64,000 nt of DNA, from assembly GCA_013397845.1 (NCBI GenBank), contig VZTG01006405.1, forward strand, positions 103,181-167,180. The letters run 5' to 3'. The notes below the pieces were generated by a model that did no database searches, had not been told where the DNA came from, and saw only the letters and a list, made by a program, of their open reading frames with translations. The position numbers and the translations under genes are program-made. The stretch comes from Melanocharis versteri. Its lineage: Eukaryota > Chordata > Aves > Passeriformes > Melanocharitidae. Of the stretch, positions 36,481-50,341 are shown piece by piece (within the stretch, counting starts at the first letter, position 1; each line of letters starts with the position of its first letter).

Positions 36481-39400
36481 ATTGCAGTTCCACTGCACTT
36501 TGCTTGAGATCAAAAAAATTACTATGAATACAGGACTTCCTCCATTAAATCTTTATCAGATTAAGTATTTACATGAACATCTCAAAAAGCAATAAATACC
36601 ATTCTAGAAATTGAAGAGCCTCAAAAGATCAAGCAATCTAGTTTAGAATGGAGCTTATTGTCAGAGATCAGCTGATGTACCAAGCCCACACTTAGCTCCT
36701 GCCCGAAGTGAATCCTTCTGTGCTACGTCACTAATATATTAACAAGTAGCTCTTGTACAAATGTACCCCCTTAACCTCTGCTAAATCCTGCTTATCCCTG
36801 GAACATGTCCCTGATGGCAAGGTTGAGCAGCTGGACAAGTTATGCCTCTCTCTATTTAAATGGAAAGGTTTTCAAAGAAATAATCGAACAGTAAGGTAAA
36901 CTGCACTTAGTGGGCATGTTTTTTCTGAAATCTATGGGATAAAATTATAAATCTGTCAATATCAGAGGCACAGCTCCGTTGACAAAAAAAACAATGGCAG
37001 TGGACATGGCAGATCGACAGATTCAAAGGCAGATTAAGACGAGAGATGAGAGGAAGCAGCCTCTGACCATGGGTATGATGTCAATGAAATACATATATTT
37101 TCCATCATCTCCACTTTGCCTTTGCAAGGTCCTGGCTCCTTAGGAGTTGTACATAAATTGTGTACTCATGCTTTAAGCGAGACAAAAAATACAGGATAAG
37201 AGTGGGAATAGCAACTGGCTCTGCATTTCCCTTTCTTCCTTTCTGTCATATATGTTTTTAATCCGTTTTTTACCAATCAGACTTCTAAAGAAAAATTGAA
37301 CACATTAATTGTGAAGAACACATTGTCCAGGGTGAGCATCACAGAGCATTACAGTGGGAAAAAAGTTCCTGTATTCATTCTAACTGAGCCTCTAATCTTG
37401 AACTTCTGATCGTTGTTTGTTAGAAATCAGATTAGATAAGGATCTAAGATACACAAGACTTTCTAGCAAAAGGAAATGGAAGAACAATCAGGCAAGCCAG
37501 AGCTCTAATATAGCTAGAAGAGCCCTAGAACTTAAATAGCAATAGAAGCACAACAGGCCTAAAAGCACAGAAAGATCAAAGAAAGAGCACTGCAGTGAGT
37601 CCAGGATGAAACAAGCAGTGAACATAGACATATTGAACATAGAACATATTGTCAAGGCCAGACTCAGCAATAGGCATCAGTCCAATTCCTTAAAGAATGA
37701 CACCAATTTGGCCAAAAGCAGCAACAACAAAATGGCCACAAGTTAGCTAACCTCTCTTCTGACAGATTATCATGCTGAATAAGCATATGTGATCCTAGGG
37801 ATTACATCTAGCTTAGACCAACAAGACACAAAGGAATCCCCTGGTGTATCTAATGGGCTGTGCATGAGAGGACATCTACCCCAGAAGTCTTACACCTGCT
37901 TACATAAAATTATTCAGTAAGATGTAAGTTCTATGCCACACCACAGTGTGATTTTTGAGAATGCACAATCTCATTCACACATCAAAATACAGGTGAATCA
38001 GCAAATAATTTTAAAACAGCCCTGTACAGTCTAATCCTGCACTGTGAATATGGGAGATGAAAAAAGTATTAACAGAAACAAGATGGTATATGGGGCTAAG
38101 ACCTAAGCAATTATTAGAAAAATCCCAAATAATCTAGTACATTAGAGATAGCTAAGACCATGGTCCTCAAAGTCCCTCTATTAAAAAAAAATCTTCAGAG
38201 GATGCCCAGATACAAGAACAAAAATATTGCAGAATGTCTAGAATGAGTATCTTCCTAAACTAGTACAAACAAAAGGATCCAGAAAGGACACTGTAGCATG
38301 TAATGAAGAAAAGAAATAAAAGAACGAAAAAACCCAACCCCAACAAACAAACAGTGACAGGTAATGGTTTTGTCCACTGTACCAGAAATGCCTTCAAAAA
38401 ACAGGGTACACTGCAGTCTGCTTATGTAAGCATCCCACAGAAGCTACTTTTCAGGAATAAGTCTTAAAATGCACATTGCATTTTCCTTCTGCCATGAGAG
38501 GTGATCAGCAAGAACTAACTGTGCCTCTTGGGAAAACACAAACTAGATGCCAAAGCAAAATTGACTGTAGAACTGTGAGATCAGAATCTTTCCACAGGAA
38601 AATAAGAGCACCAAGACAAAGCAGATAATAAAACTGCCGACTCTATCCATTAAGTTTGAAATTACAAATCTGGATGTTCTACAGTTAGAACATGCTATCC
38701 CAAGAGATCCATAAATACTGTTCTTTACCTGAATGCTAAACATTCAAATTGCTAAGCACTATTACAAGGAGAGAATCAGTGGAGATAACTCTTAAAAGGA
38801 GAATATTTCCAAAATTAATCTTAGGTCAGCAGAAGAAGAATTAAAGCAACATCTTTTGTCCTGGCATCACAAAACAATTACTCTCTCTTCTCTTTCCTTT
38901 TCTTTCTTCTTCTGCTAGAGTGAAAATAGAAATCAGCCACACAAAACAGATATACTAAGTTTCCTAAGAGGTAATTTAAATTAGGGATATGCAAGCATGG
39001 TAGTAGTCACAACAGCAAATTGTAAGATTCAGGATGTTATTAAATCAAAGGTAGATAGCCTTTCAGAAACATAAAGCAATGCTTGCACATTATGCCAGCT
39101 CAGAACTCACAAAAAAAAATCTCCAGTGCAACTGCAGAATTTCAGCTGATTCCTTACACTACAACCTTTGTATTACAATTTTCTAGTGTGAGAGCATCCA
39201 GTAGCATTCCTTAAAAGCACTCTTTGAAACAGAGCAGCTCTGAGCACAAGCAGAAAAAGGAGTTGAACTAGCCTTGCACATGTTTTAGGCATTTCCTGGT
39301 AGGCACTGACTTTCATATAGGGATTGACCTTAAACTACCAGCTACTGTTCCATATTCAAAATCCTAGATGTCTCACAACATGAGATAAAACATTTTCTTA

Positions 39401-41011
39401 ACGGATGAGCTTTCATCTCTCAGCTGTTTATTGTATCAAATAACTTCATCACGATGATAAACTCTTCACTTCTGTGCCTGCAGTCACTTTGCAAGAGATG
39501 GAATAGAATGGTTCATGAAGACATGACAAATGTGTAATTTATATTATCTTGGTACTATAGGAAGAGCAGATGGAATACTGAGCTAAATTGTGAACTACTG
39601 CAAAAGAAGGCAGGACAAAGATAATGATCAGAATAGGACAGAAAAATTTCAGAACCTATTCTGAAAATACATGGGCCAATTCCTTGGCAAAATTCTAAAC
39701 TGCAAGGAGGGACCTAAAAGCTAAAAACAGTAAGAAAGAATTTGGGGGCTTGATGGTTTTGCTCTCACAAGAGTAAATGTAATGAATTCTTACTAGAATT
39801 TTCACAAACAAGCCATAGTAATAATTAAAATTTTATTTTCTCTATCTGGCCAGCACAGCTAATTTTCATAATATTTTTTTAAATTGCTGCAGTAATCAGG
39901 CCATTCAACATTGTTGTCAATGTGGTGCTGATATGAAACTCATTTTTTCTAGCCTTCAATCACAAGAGCAAAAAGCTTTTAACAGTTGTCTTCCATTTTT
40001 GTCTTAGACCTTTGATTTTACATACACCACATCCTATCACACAATTTCTCCAAGTATATTCAGCATATTCAAAACAGGATTATTTATAAAGCCTCATAAC
40101 TTCCTTCTGTCTGATTGCCTTTCCACCTAGATTCTTGTCTGATTTACCCACACCTAAAAAGAGAAAAAATACTTATGTTCAAGGGAAAAACTAAAAAAAA
40201 CCCCAAATGTCTGAGTAGCAGGAATGACTTTGTCGTCCTTGATTAACAATCAAATGAAAATTAGCTAACAGAATATGCATTGTTTTGAGGCATCTTCTGG
40301 CAGATTTCCAATTTCTCTTCCCCTCTGCTATGGTTAGTTTGGTAGGTAATATCTCACTTGCCCACACAAACCCACCAGTATGTCCTACAGATCCACTTCA
40401 GGTAAGGTGATATCCAACTGAATGGAATAAGGGAGTTGGCCTCACACATTCCTGTTGGTCTATCCATAGTCTTGAAAAGCCGAAATGGAACTCAATAATC
40501 TTGAAGGACAAAGTTATAAGCAATATTCCCAAATCTTTGCAAGGCCACTGATTTTGTGAACCCTGATTTTCAGGGTTTCACCTATAAAATAAATATAGGC
40601 ATTAAGTGGGAATATTAGACTTCTTTTTAATCAAGTCAATTGCAATGTAGCATTGCTTTAATAGGAGGAGACTATGAAAACAGGAAAAATATATAGTCTT
40701 GAATCCATTGCAAACACAGTATTTTGTACACACATCCCAACCACTCCTCTTAGTCCCTGAAGCCTCACTGCCTGCAATGCTCTACAGGATTTCTACTTGC
40801 TCCTCTTCCATGCCTCTTCCCATTCACTGGCCACAAGACAAATTTCAGTTTAATCTCCATAAGATAACTGAGAGACGTTTAAGAAAATCCAGGATCTAGA
40901 GATTTCATCATTTAAGTGTGTCTAAAATAAAATGAATAGGACAGCTTTCCTATCAAATCTATTATCTGGGCTCTGCGACCACAGGCAAACAATATAGCAG
41001 CAATTTATATC
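36481..41011. other. AT-rich sequence with no recognised gene
   Basis: No exon, LTR, CR1 or RNA gene was recognised. A short A-rich and AAC-rich simple tract occurs near 38310-38355. Confidence 0.45.
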
Positions 41012-42385
41012 CATGGAAAGATGATGGAGAAAATCATCCTGGAAACCACTTCCAAACATATGAAGGGAAAAAAGGAGATTGGGAGCAATCAGTATGAGTT
41101 TGCAGAAGGGAAATTATGCTTTAACAATCTGATAACCTTCTACAAGGTGAGTAGCCTGTTGGATGAGGGGAGAGAGCAGCTAAAGATGTTTACCTCAACT
41201 TGACTTAAGGCAGACTCTATAACATTTTCAAAGACAAGCTGACAAATTAAAGGCTAGATAACTACACAGCTTCAAAATTGACTGAATGGCCAGGCTTGGC
41301 AGGTGGTGATCAGCAGCACAAAGTCCAGTTGGAGGCAAGTCACAAGTGGTGTAATCCAGAGATCATTACTGGGGTTAATACTGTTTAACAGCTTCACTAA
41401 TGACCTGAAATGATGTGACAGAGTGCACCTCAGCAAGTTCACAGATGATGCAAAACTGGGAGGAGCAGCTGAAACACCACATAGTTGCGTTACCATGTGA
41501 GACCTTGACAAGCTGGAGAATTGGTTCAAGAGAAACCTCATGAATTTTAACAAGGGGAAATGCAAAGTCCTGAAGAGAACTGTGGAGAAGAATAAACACA
41601 GGCACCATATACACCGGGGATCAACCTGCTGGAAAGAAGCTCTGCAGAGAAGGCCACTGGGGTCCTGGTGGACAACAAGCTGATCACAGACCAGGAGCGC
41701 AGCTTCACAGAAAAGAAGGCCAACATCATCCTGGGTAGTATGAAGCGCAATGACCATAAGTCAAAGCAAGTGATCCTCCCCCTCCATTCAGCACTTGTGT
41801 GCCCACAGTTTGGAGCACTGCACAACCAGGACTGGACTGCCCAGTACAAGACAGGCATGGACTTAATGAAGTGAGTCCTGCACAGAGATGATTAAGGGAC
41901 TGAAGCATCTGTTGTATGAGGAGAGGCTGAGACTCTTCAGCCTGGAGAAGAGAAAGCTCAGGCTCATCAATGGGTGTAATGGGTTGGGTGACGGTACAGC
42001 TCAGAGCATCATCCATACTCATCACAGGGGGAGTTGGACTAGATGACCTTTAAAGGTCCTTTCCAATCCAAATTATTCTATCATTCAATAAACACTTGAT
42101 GCAAGGAAACAAGAATGATAGAGACTTTTCAGTAGTGCCCAGCAACAGGTCAAGTGGCAATGGGCACAATGAAAACAAAAGCAAGTCCATGTGAACACAA
42201 GACAACACTTCTTTACTGGTGAGTGTGGTCAAACACTAGCGTAGGCCGCCCAGAGAGGCTCTGGAATCTCCACTTGTGGAGGTATTAAAAATTTGACAGC
42301 CATGGTCCTGGGCAACTGGTTCTAGCTGACACTGCCTGAGCATGGGGATTAGTCTAGGTGATTCCAACCTACCTATCTGACATAC
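41012..42385 (+). mobile_element. CR1 LINE fragment with decayed reverse transcriptase, sense orientation
   Basis: This is the longest CR1 copy in the window, about 1.37 kb, covering the C-terminal part of the reverse-transcriptase reading frame and most of the 3' untranslated region. Sense motifs can be read: the region around 41085-41130 matches the QYGF-type RT motif, 41346-41405 a diverged form of the SGVPQGS...LGPLLF box, and 41438-41449 the catalytic box as FTDD followed by AKLGG (commonly FADD in CR1). Frameshifts and stops interrupt the frame, for example TGA at about 41200 and TAG near 41676 in different frames, so it is inactive. The 3' part resumes at about 42105 (cagtagtgcccagcaacagg) after an internal insertion, and the copy fades out near 42385. 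Confidence 0.9.
41985..42088 (+). mobile_element. CR1 3' tail nested inside the larger CR1 copy
   Basis: The larger CR1 reads normally up to ctcaggctcatcaatg (about 41958-41974). It is then interrupted by a complete-looking CR1 3' terminus, ggagttggactagatgacc (42030-42048), followed by cctttccaatcc and the tail attattctatcattcaat. CR1 text typical of the position upstream of the 3' untranslated region then resumes. The inserted piece must be younger than its host copy. A left border of about 41985 is approximate. Confidence 0.7.
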
Positions 42386-43079
42386 AGATATGAATGAATA
42401 AGTGAAGTTGAACCATCAAGGATATCCTAAAAGCAGAATTTGTTCCTCAGATGTATTCAGATAAACCCCAGGGTTATTGTCCCTGCTTATATTAAAAGGA
42501 GATTGGTAAGGATGTGCTTTGAAGAGTTCTATCACTGAGTGGGTGATTATGTAAGTTGTATACTGTACTACTGCATTTTTAATAGGGAACACACTGTCAA
42601 CACCATCTTTTCAGGCAGCAGACTATAATCCCCAGGCAAGATAAAATCTGCTGTTTCCACCAAGTTTCTGCAGGCATTGTGGAGCAAGCTGACTTGGAAA
42701 CTGCTGCCTAGTGCCTAGAGGAAGATAATTCTTACAGCTTGCTTCACAGGTCTGGTAGGAAGTCAGCTGAAACTTGGGAGGAGCCAGAAGCTGATGATTT
42801 GCTGATTGGTGTTATCGTGTTTCTTTATGCCTAATGCCTTGTCGGCAAGGCAGCAGGTTTTAAAACTCATACCCAACTTCTTTGCCATGCCTTTGAGAAC
42901 TATAGGTTTGATACTGTGGGTTCTGGCAAGATTGAAAAAAACCAGGAAGATGCTTGATATTTTAACTCCAAATTGTTATCTCTGCATAATCTAGAGTATG
43001 AATTTATAAAAGGCCAGCTGTTATAGGTTATGTAACTCTTACTCAATATTTCACTGAATTTAAGGAATTTTGCACCCAG
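42386..43079. other. Unassigned sequence after the CR1 copy
   Basis: No gene or repeat family was recognised. Confidence 0.5.
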
Positions 43080-43400
43080 TAAGTGAATATAAACTGAGAT
43101 TTACCCATACAGGCAGGCTTCACGGCAGAGCAGCCCATACCCTACATTATCTTGTATAATTTAATTAAACAAATAACTGCCGCCAGAATGTTGCAATACT
43201 TGTCAGATCACTCATTGTCTGCTGTCTTATCAGCAATGGTACAAAAATTAGCCAACAGCCATCATTACTTGTGGATCTTTAGGAGGAGGTTAATTTCAAC
43301 TAATCAAGAGGGATTTCATAATTAAAATATTTAAAGATGTGAAGGAATCCTGACGCTTCAAAAATTCTAAAATGATGTGCATGGGAAAGGTAAGAGATTG
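43080..43400. promoter_or_regulatory. Candidate conserved non-coding element
   Basis: A non-repetitive stretch with clustered homeodomain-like and GATA-like words (tataatttaattaaac, cttatcagcaatgg, ggttaatttcaactaatc). The call rests on word composition only and conservation has not been tested. Confidence 0.18.
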
Positions 43401-44255
43401 GACATACAAGTGATGAGGCACTATCTTTGTACATAAAAATGGAGCTGAAAAGATAAAGATTATGTAAATTCATTAGGAAATCTGTAGATTCCTCTCCCAT
43501 CTGCTTTGTTTGCAGATTTTATAGTGCCTTGATGTTACAGCAATAAAACAAGATGACTGTGTTTAGCCTACTTACCTTCTCCTGCAAGGACAAATCTTTT
43601 TTAACCACCTCTGCACAAGGCAGAACAGCACAGCAAAGCATCAACATAAGGGTTGGATGATTTAATACAAACTGTGTCATCTGGCAGGAACCTCCAGTAT
43701 CTGAAGCCGCACTTCTTAATTTTGACATGGCAGAGAACATACTGCCCTGTTCTCAAAAACTCATTTAACCTTTTTATGGAATGCCAATATCAGAACAAGC
43801 TGCTAACCACAGTTTTAAAACCACATCATTTACAAAGTGATGTAACATGAATTCCACCTGACTTCAGATTCACAACATACAGGAACACTTCTTATATTGC
43901 CTGCTTTTAAGGCTATGAAGTATTTTTAGGTTATGATAGATCTCCACACACAAAGCACATCCTAGAAGAACCAGTATGAAACTTAAATGCACCAAGCTCT
44001 GTAACATGCTATTCCGTGGTCTGTACTATGTTACCTACTGAGAAATTAGTTTTAATGGCAAAATACCTGTTGTAAAATGATGACAAGAGACAGGGTGACA
44101 AGAAACACAGAGTGAGAGACAGAATTTCTTTATAATTACTTTCACTGGAAAACATGCAAAGACATCAACGAAGTAATATTGATTGCAATATCACTAATTC
44201 ATTAATATCACAATGTATCACAATATTACTAATTCATGTCACGGTATCACTATTA
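43401..44255. other. Unassigned sequence ending in small degenerate repeats
   Basis: Between about 44178 and 44250 the motif atatcac(t)aattcatt recurs in imperfect form several times, directly before a CR1 copy. No gene was recognised. Confidence 0.45.
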
Positions 44256-44423
44256 GGTTGCCCAGGGAAGTTGTGGATGTCCCATCCCTGAAAGTGCTCA
44301 AGACCAGGTTGGATGTGGCTTTGAGCAACCTGGTCTAGTGTGGAGTGTCCCTGCTCATAGCAAGGGGGTTGGAAATAGATAATATCTAAGGTCCCTTCCA
44401 GCTCAAACCATTCTATGATTCTG
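44256..44423 (+). mobile_element. CR1 LINE 3' end, sense orientation
   Basis: The order ggttgcccagggaagttgtg, then gatgtcccatccctg, caggttggatgtggctttgag, the agcaagggggttgg block and the end attctatgattctg is the standard CR1 3' region in the forward direction. About 168 bp are kept, the tail is intact and divergence is modest. Confidence 0.93.
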
Positions 44424-46499
44424 GGACTGTAATTCCCCCAAGATTTTTACTCCCAAGTCCATTCATGTTTTACCACCACAACCCAAAGGAGATGGTAGTA
44501 AAAAAACAGATGAGGCGGAAACCAACAGCTCCTAAGCACACATGGCTGGGTGCTAGGGAAGGGGCATAGTGGCACAAGCCAAGCAGTGGCAGCTCAACAA
44601 GTTTTAAAGTATTCTATTTGGAAAAATTACATAATTATTTTGGTTTCTGATGATTTCTTTACCCTTAGCTTTGTTTCAAATTAATTTCTTTAGCGAATTA
44701 TTAAGAAAGTTTGCTCAGTGAGTAATTTCGCAATCATAAAACCTCTTGCCTTTCACACATAGGTAAGATAAGATGCCATCACTGAGTAATCCTTCACCAT
44801 ATGTCTCTGCCACTACACTTACTGCTTTATTTGCAATGTGCAAATGAATGTTTATTACTTGAGTAAAAACAGTTCAGCAGAGCACGGCACCACTGAGAAG
44901 ATGAGACATCTAATTAGAAGCGATGTTTTGGATAAAACATAAGTTCACCTACCGATTGCTGTACCACCAACTAATGGGCATACCACCACACAGGGAACTG
45001 ATAGGAGCTGCGAGCATTACAGCCCACGCAGCCACTGTGCTTTACCTGCTCTCAGATCAAGAAAGGTAAATTATAACACCCAAAGGTCTCTCTGTTATTT
45101 TTGGCAGGGTCAATTAAACTTCGTGAGCATCTTTGCTGCCAGACCTGAAGCACTTCAGATCATGAACTGTTTTATTTGAAGATAATTTAGCTTCCACATA
45201 CTACATTGGCTTCTTGGATAAGTTATAAAGCAGATAATAATAACAGTCACACACCCTCAGCCTAAGCACAGCACTTAGTGAAAATGCCAGCAGTTGGTTA
45301 CTATAGATACACAAAGCAAACCATTTCCACATCTGAAAAGCGCTCAAGCCCCAGCCCACTGCAGTAAGGCTGCAATGTGGCTCACTCACAAGAGGTATGA
45401 TAGTGGCATCAGTAAAATGGTGAAAATCACACTCTGCATTAGCACAGGCTAATCCAACATAAACATATCCTCACCGTAGATGCACTGCATTCCACTCCTT
45501 CAGAGTCTGATGGATGTTAGTGTTGCATGAACACTAATAACTTATCACAACTATAGACATGACCAACATTCCTTCCTTTTCCTCTCTTGGTGGCTGACTC
45601 AAACTAAGGCAAACTACTGGAACTGAATGTTACATGATGACAGAGCATTACCTTGGGTTATTTCTTTGCAAGAGAGGTCTACATCCTTGGCCACTATACA
45701 ATGGAGTGCTAGAACAGTGCCCTGTCAGGACTTGGGTTACGGTTCTGTACACAATGTGCTTTTTACATCATGTCCACTCTGTATCACACAAGGAAGGATT
45801 TCACAGACATTAGGACAAAATACAAAGCTAATTTTACAGCTCTTTGTCACTTCTTGTAGTTTCATACTCTGTTTCTTTAAGCTATTCTCCTAATGAGGGA
45901 AGCATGCATCTTAGAAACTATGCCAAGAAAATTCTCCTTAAGAAGAGCCTGAAGTAATTTACAGTGTGTGCAAACTGTGCTGAATGTTTCTTATGCCCGG
46001 GCAAAACAGCTGTAATAGCTATATTTCAAGAATGTGACAACTGCTTAATTCTGCAAGTATCAGTATAGGCCAGCCTTGACTGGAAGGCAAAGACATTCTA
46101 GGTTTGTAATATTTACCTCTTTAAGTATGAGCTTAGTCAGTAGACCCAGATTTTAACATTTTAAGTTTAAAAAAAAAAGGGCAGGGGTGCAAAATTTCAC
46201 TGCTAAGAAGTCAGCAAGTACCACGTTTAAACATGGCATGCAAACAAAAGCTATTATTATTCCTTACGCATTTCCAAGTGACTTCAGTATTTTACTGTAT
46301 TTTCCTGTAAAAGACACGAAAAATGAATTATCTCAGGTTGAAATGTAATATAAATAGGAGTATATCAGAGTATATTGTAATTCAAAATTCCTACACTACA
46401 CAGTAACTCCTTATTTTTCTTTCATCCTTTTCTCTCTAGAGTGTTATAAAGGCTCTTCAAAAATAGTTTTGTGATTGTGTTTATTCTGTCTGTTAAAGA
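44424..46499. other. AT-rich sequence with no recognised gene
   Basis: No repeat family or splice-flanked exon was seen. An A-rich tract lies at about 46170-46180. Confidence 0.45.
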
Positions 46500-46800
46500 A
46501 ACTGTCCAGTCATTAACAGCTGGGTTTGTTGAGGTAACACAGACAACATGACATTTGACACTAGAGAATAACAGTAAATTTGAACCTCACTGTGAAAGAA
46601 ATGTGCTTGCAGATACAGGAAGTATGAATAGGACAGACAAATGATCAATAATTAATTAGGATAATAAAATTATCCTAAGTGACCCAGACCATTTAGCAGT
46701 CAGTGAAATTCATGGCATTTATCACAGAGATATCACTTTCAATGAAATTAGCTGATCATTTTTGATTAACCAGACATAACATCAATGAAATACTACAATA
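46500..46800. promoter_or_regulatory. Candidate conserved non-coding element with a perfect inverted repeat
   Basis: The stretch is repeat-free and rich in ATTA/TAAT and GATA-like cores. Within it, ttaggataat (46656-46665) and attatcctaa (46669-46678) form a perfect 10-bp inverted repeat around AAA. Each arm contains GGATAA, a GATA-like or bicoid-like (TAATCC-type) site variant. A functional role is inference. Confidence 0.22.
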
Positions 46801-49800
46801 ATGTGCAAATGACTCTTAGAACTTACGTTAAGAAGTTTTGCCAGTTAAAATACATCGGTGCTACACTACTAATCTGTAAATAATTCTTAAAATTGATATT
46901 AAAAAGTTATGCCAGTGCTATGCCTTCCACAGTGTTCCAAGTGTCTTCTGTAATAAGCAAGGAAATTCATAGTTCAATTTAATAGTGTAGCATGCCCTGA
47001 GGAGAGAAAAAGTATTTTCAATAAAGAGAAAACATCTGCAAAGACACTTATTTATAGAGGCATGTGATAAACAGGCTCATGTGCTCATTAAGTTAAAAAA
47101 AATCCAAACATTCTTTCCTGATGAATTAACAAATCTACCATGTATCATAACTTAATAAATCTGTGTTTCGAGATTTATTTATGTATTTGTTTGGCTTTAC
47201 TTTCCTTTTATGTATCAACCTTCTCAGTGCTGTAGCACAATTCACTATTCTGGTTTGAAAAGCTGTCAGAGGTTCTAAATTTCCAGCACAACTAAACTGA
47301 GCTTCATTAAAAATTGACTTTCTTCTGTATAGCACTTTTAAATCAAAGATTGCAAAGGTTATTGTGAGGATAATCTAGGTAGTCAGAGGACAGAAGATTA
47401 ACAAATTGATTTTATTTCATTTTACAAGTATCATGGCTGAGATCCAGTTCTCCTATTTTGAAAGCTATTCTGAGTCAACAACACAGTAGACATCTTATAG
47501 AAGTAACAACAAACTAAAAATATGAATGCTTATTTCTGCATTTTATACCTTATGAAAAGGTTCTGTTTCAAAATTTTTTTCTCCAAAAGTTATTTCAGAA
47601 AATGACTTGCAAAACCAGAGAAACTAATGAAATACGCTTTTTCCTCTGGCTTTTTTGGACATTGAATATGCCGTCACAAGGCAACTGGCTAAGCAATAAC
47701 TATCAGGGTCATACATGTTTGCAGATATAACATTTAGAATTACAGGCAGTAAAAAATTAGAAGAATTCAATAAAAATTAAGGTAGATAATTCTTAGTTGG
47801 AAGAACAGGAAAAAATTTCTCACGTTTGGACTTCTGCTACGGGACAGTTTCTTAAGGAACACAACTGCAACTCTCATCCTAGGATGTTTACAGCCCAAAG
47901 CTGAGTTACTCACAGTAGAGCTCAGCCCTGTACAGCAGAGATGGGAACTGCAGGGTCCAAAGACCCATTCTGTCTGCCATGACCATGTAGCACAGAGCTA
48001 CTGGATGTGAACTCCCACCCATCTCTCAGGTTTAACAAAGAACCGGAATCCCCCAGTTCCCCTGGGTGTTTCAGAACCCCCAGCTCTTCAGACACATTCC
48101 TCCTTCAGCCACACCACAGCCTGGGTGAATGCAGATCGCTCAACAGGGAAGTAAGGCAAGCTTGGTGGGATAAATACTATCTTCTACAAGACCACCTGAC
48201 ATAGCTGGGGGAAAAAAAAGACAAGTTTAGGGTACACCATTATTTGTTCTGGTTTGAAAGGATGAACAAAGATTTGAACAAATGGATCCCAGTTCATTTT
48301 ACTTATTTTTAAAAATTGCACAATTTGAAAGAAAAATGTGATTCCCCTATGGCAAAGCAGAGCTAATGAGGTAATTAATATGGCAAAGAATGACACAGTG
48401 AAACAGAACTGCTACTGGTAATATTAGAGATTCTTTTGAAAGACAAACGAAGAAATGATGTGGAAATGATTAAAGATGTTAAAAAAAAGTTAAACACTTT
48501 TAAATAACCATCATGGAATTCAAATGTCATGAGACACAAAACATGATTACTGTTTCCAAGAAAATATCAAGAGAAATAATTTCCTTGGTAATTCCATTCC
48601 AGATGAAAGAGTGATATATTAACACTGAAGAATTGTACAATAACTGAGCCCTGAAATCACCCAGTCAATCATTTAACAGAGTTTGGCAAATAGTATCAGG
48701 AAATGCTTAAAAAAGTCTCTCCCCTTCAAGACCCAAATCACTGCATATGAGTCTGAGATACTAAAAAATTCTTTGTGTTAGCTTTATTTATGATAAAGGA
48801 GAACTATTCCAAATTTGATTTCATTTCAAGTTACTAAAACCTTCTCTAAATTTTAAATTTATACCTTGTAATCTTCTTGTTTTCTTATTTATTTTTTCCA
48901 GAGTTAAACAGTTGATCACAAACCCAACTTCAGGAACTGGCATATAAATGTAAGGTGCAGCAGAAAGTGAAAAAAGTAGTTCATTAGGTAATCTCTGATC
49001 CTCTACTCTATCAGGGTCAGATATTTCTACTAAAAGAGTATTTCAGAAACCAGAACTCTTCAGGTGAGACTGAGATTCTTGTCCTAACAACTTCAGTAAG
49101 TTTAATGAGTTCTTCATAGAGATGTGCATTTCAATGTCAAGAATCTCATGTAAAGGTGCATTTTTCCTCTCTCAAATTTTTGCATTGCATTATCAGCTAG
49201 GCATTGTGCTTTACTTCTTGTCCTAATAAGTCATGTTGGTGACATACAGCAGTTTGTTCTATCACAAACGGTGGGGGGAGAACCTCAAGTGCATCATAAA
49301 TTATTTAGTAAATATATCTTGAGGTGAAAGGTACATACAGAATGCAAGATAAATACACACCTTAAAGGAATAATAAAAAGAAGTGTAATTTTTTGTCAAT
49401 AGCTTGCAATATGTACGGTTTACAAGTATAATCCAATCCTAGCTGGGTCTTCAAAGACTGAAGTCATTGTCACAAACACAGTTCCAGAAAGCCCTTTTGC
49501 AATACTCCTGAAACCTGTGTAATGGAGATACTCTTCATGGTAAATCTTACTTTTATTGCTCTGCAATAGCAGTATTTTTCAATGTTGTCTTTACCAGTGC
49601 TAACATCATTTGACACCATGCAAAGTTTGAAAGCATTTAGTACTAAACAGTGCTTGTAAGAGAACCACCAAATAGCACCACAACCAGGAAGGACAACTGT
49701 CGAACACGTCACACTGTTGCCTGTATATACTCATCTTACAATGTGAATTCTGATTGCATTTATATTCTGTTGCTGTAAATTAGTTTCCCCTATGAAAAGT

Positions 49801-50341
49801 TGAAGGATTTTTATGACTTTTCTCTTCCCACAGAGCTCAGGCAGCCATTGGTCCATTACTGACATTATTCCACTGAAAGCATATTATCATTGAATAAACA
49901 TGAGCTGCCAGAAATTGTGGATTTGCACAGAGGCTTTGGGAAATCTGTGAGTAGACTTTATTGTATGTAAGACAGACTGCACAAAGAAACACCACTCAAT
50001 GAGCAAAAATTTAAGATCTTAAAAGTTGCTACATTTAAGCTAGCAAATGCTTTTTGAGAATCTAGATCTCTAGGTTTTCTTAATATGAAAACCTTATTTG
50101 AGGGATAGTTTAGTTATGATAACTATTCCATTCTGAAAAAAATGTTTGTTTTATAAAGGCTAGGTAATGATTAAAACGAGTTCTTTCTACAAGCATAGAA
50201 TACATATTTATATTACTTAAACAGACAGTAAACCAATAATGTTACTTTCCTTACTGAAACCAGGTTAGATGTACTGGAAGGTTCCTGTGAAACACTAAAG
50301 AATACCTCAACATTGTAATTTCTCATTTCATTCTCTTCCAG
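46801..50341. other. Mostly AT-rich unassigned sequence
   Basis: A GC-richer patch at about 47860-48170 has open frames of about 65 codons but no recognisable family. The rest holds no repeat or exon that I could identify. Confidence 0.45.

Noticed and set aside
41272..41757. 161-codon minus-strand open frame
   Set aside because: It is antisense to the CR1 reverse-transcriptase region, whose sense motifs are visible on the plus strand.
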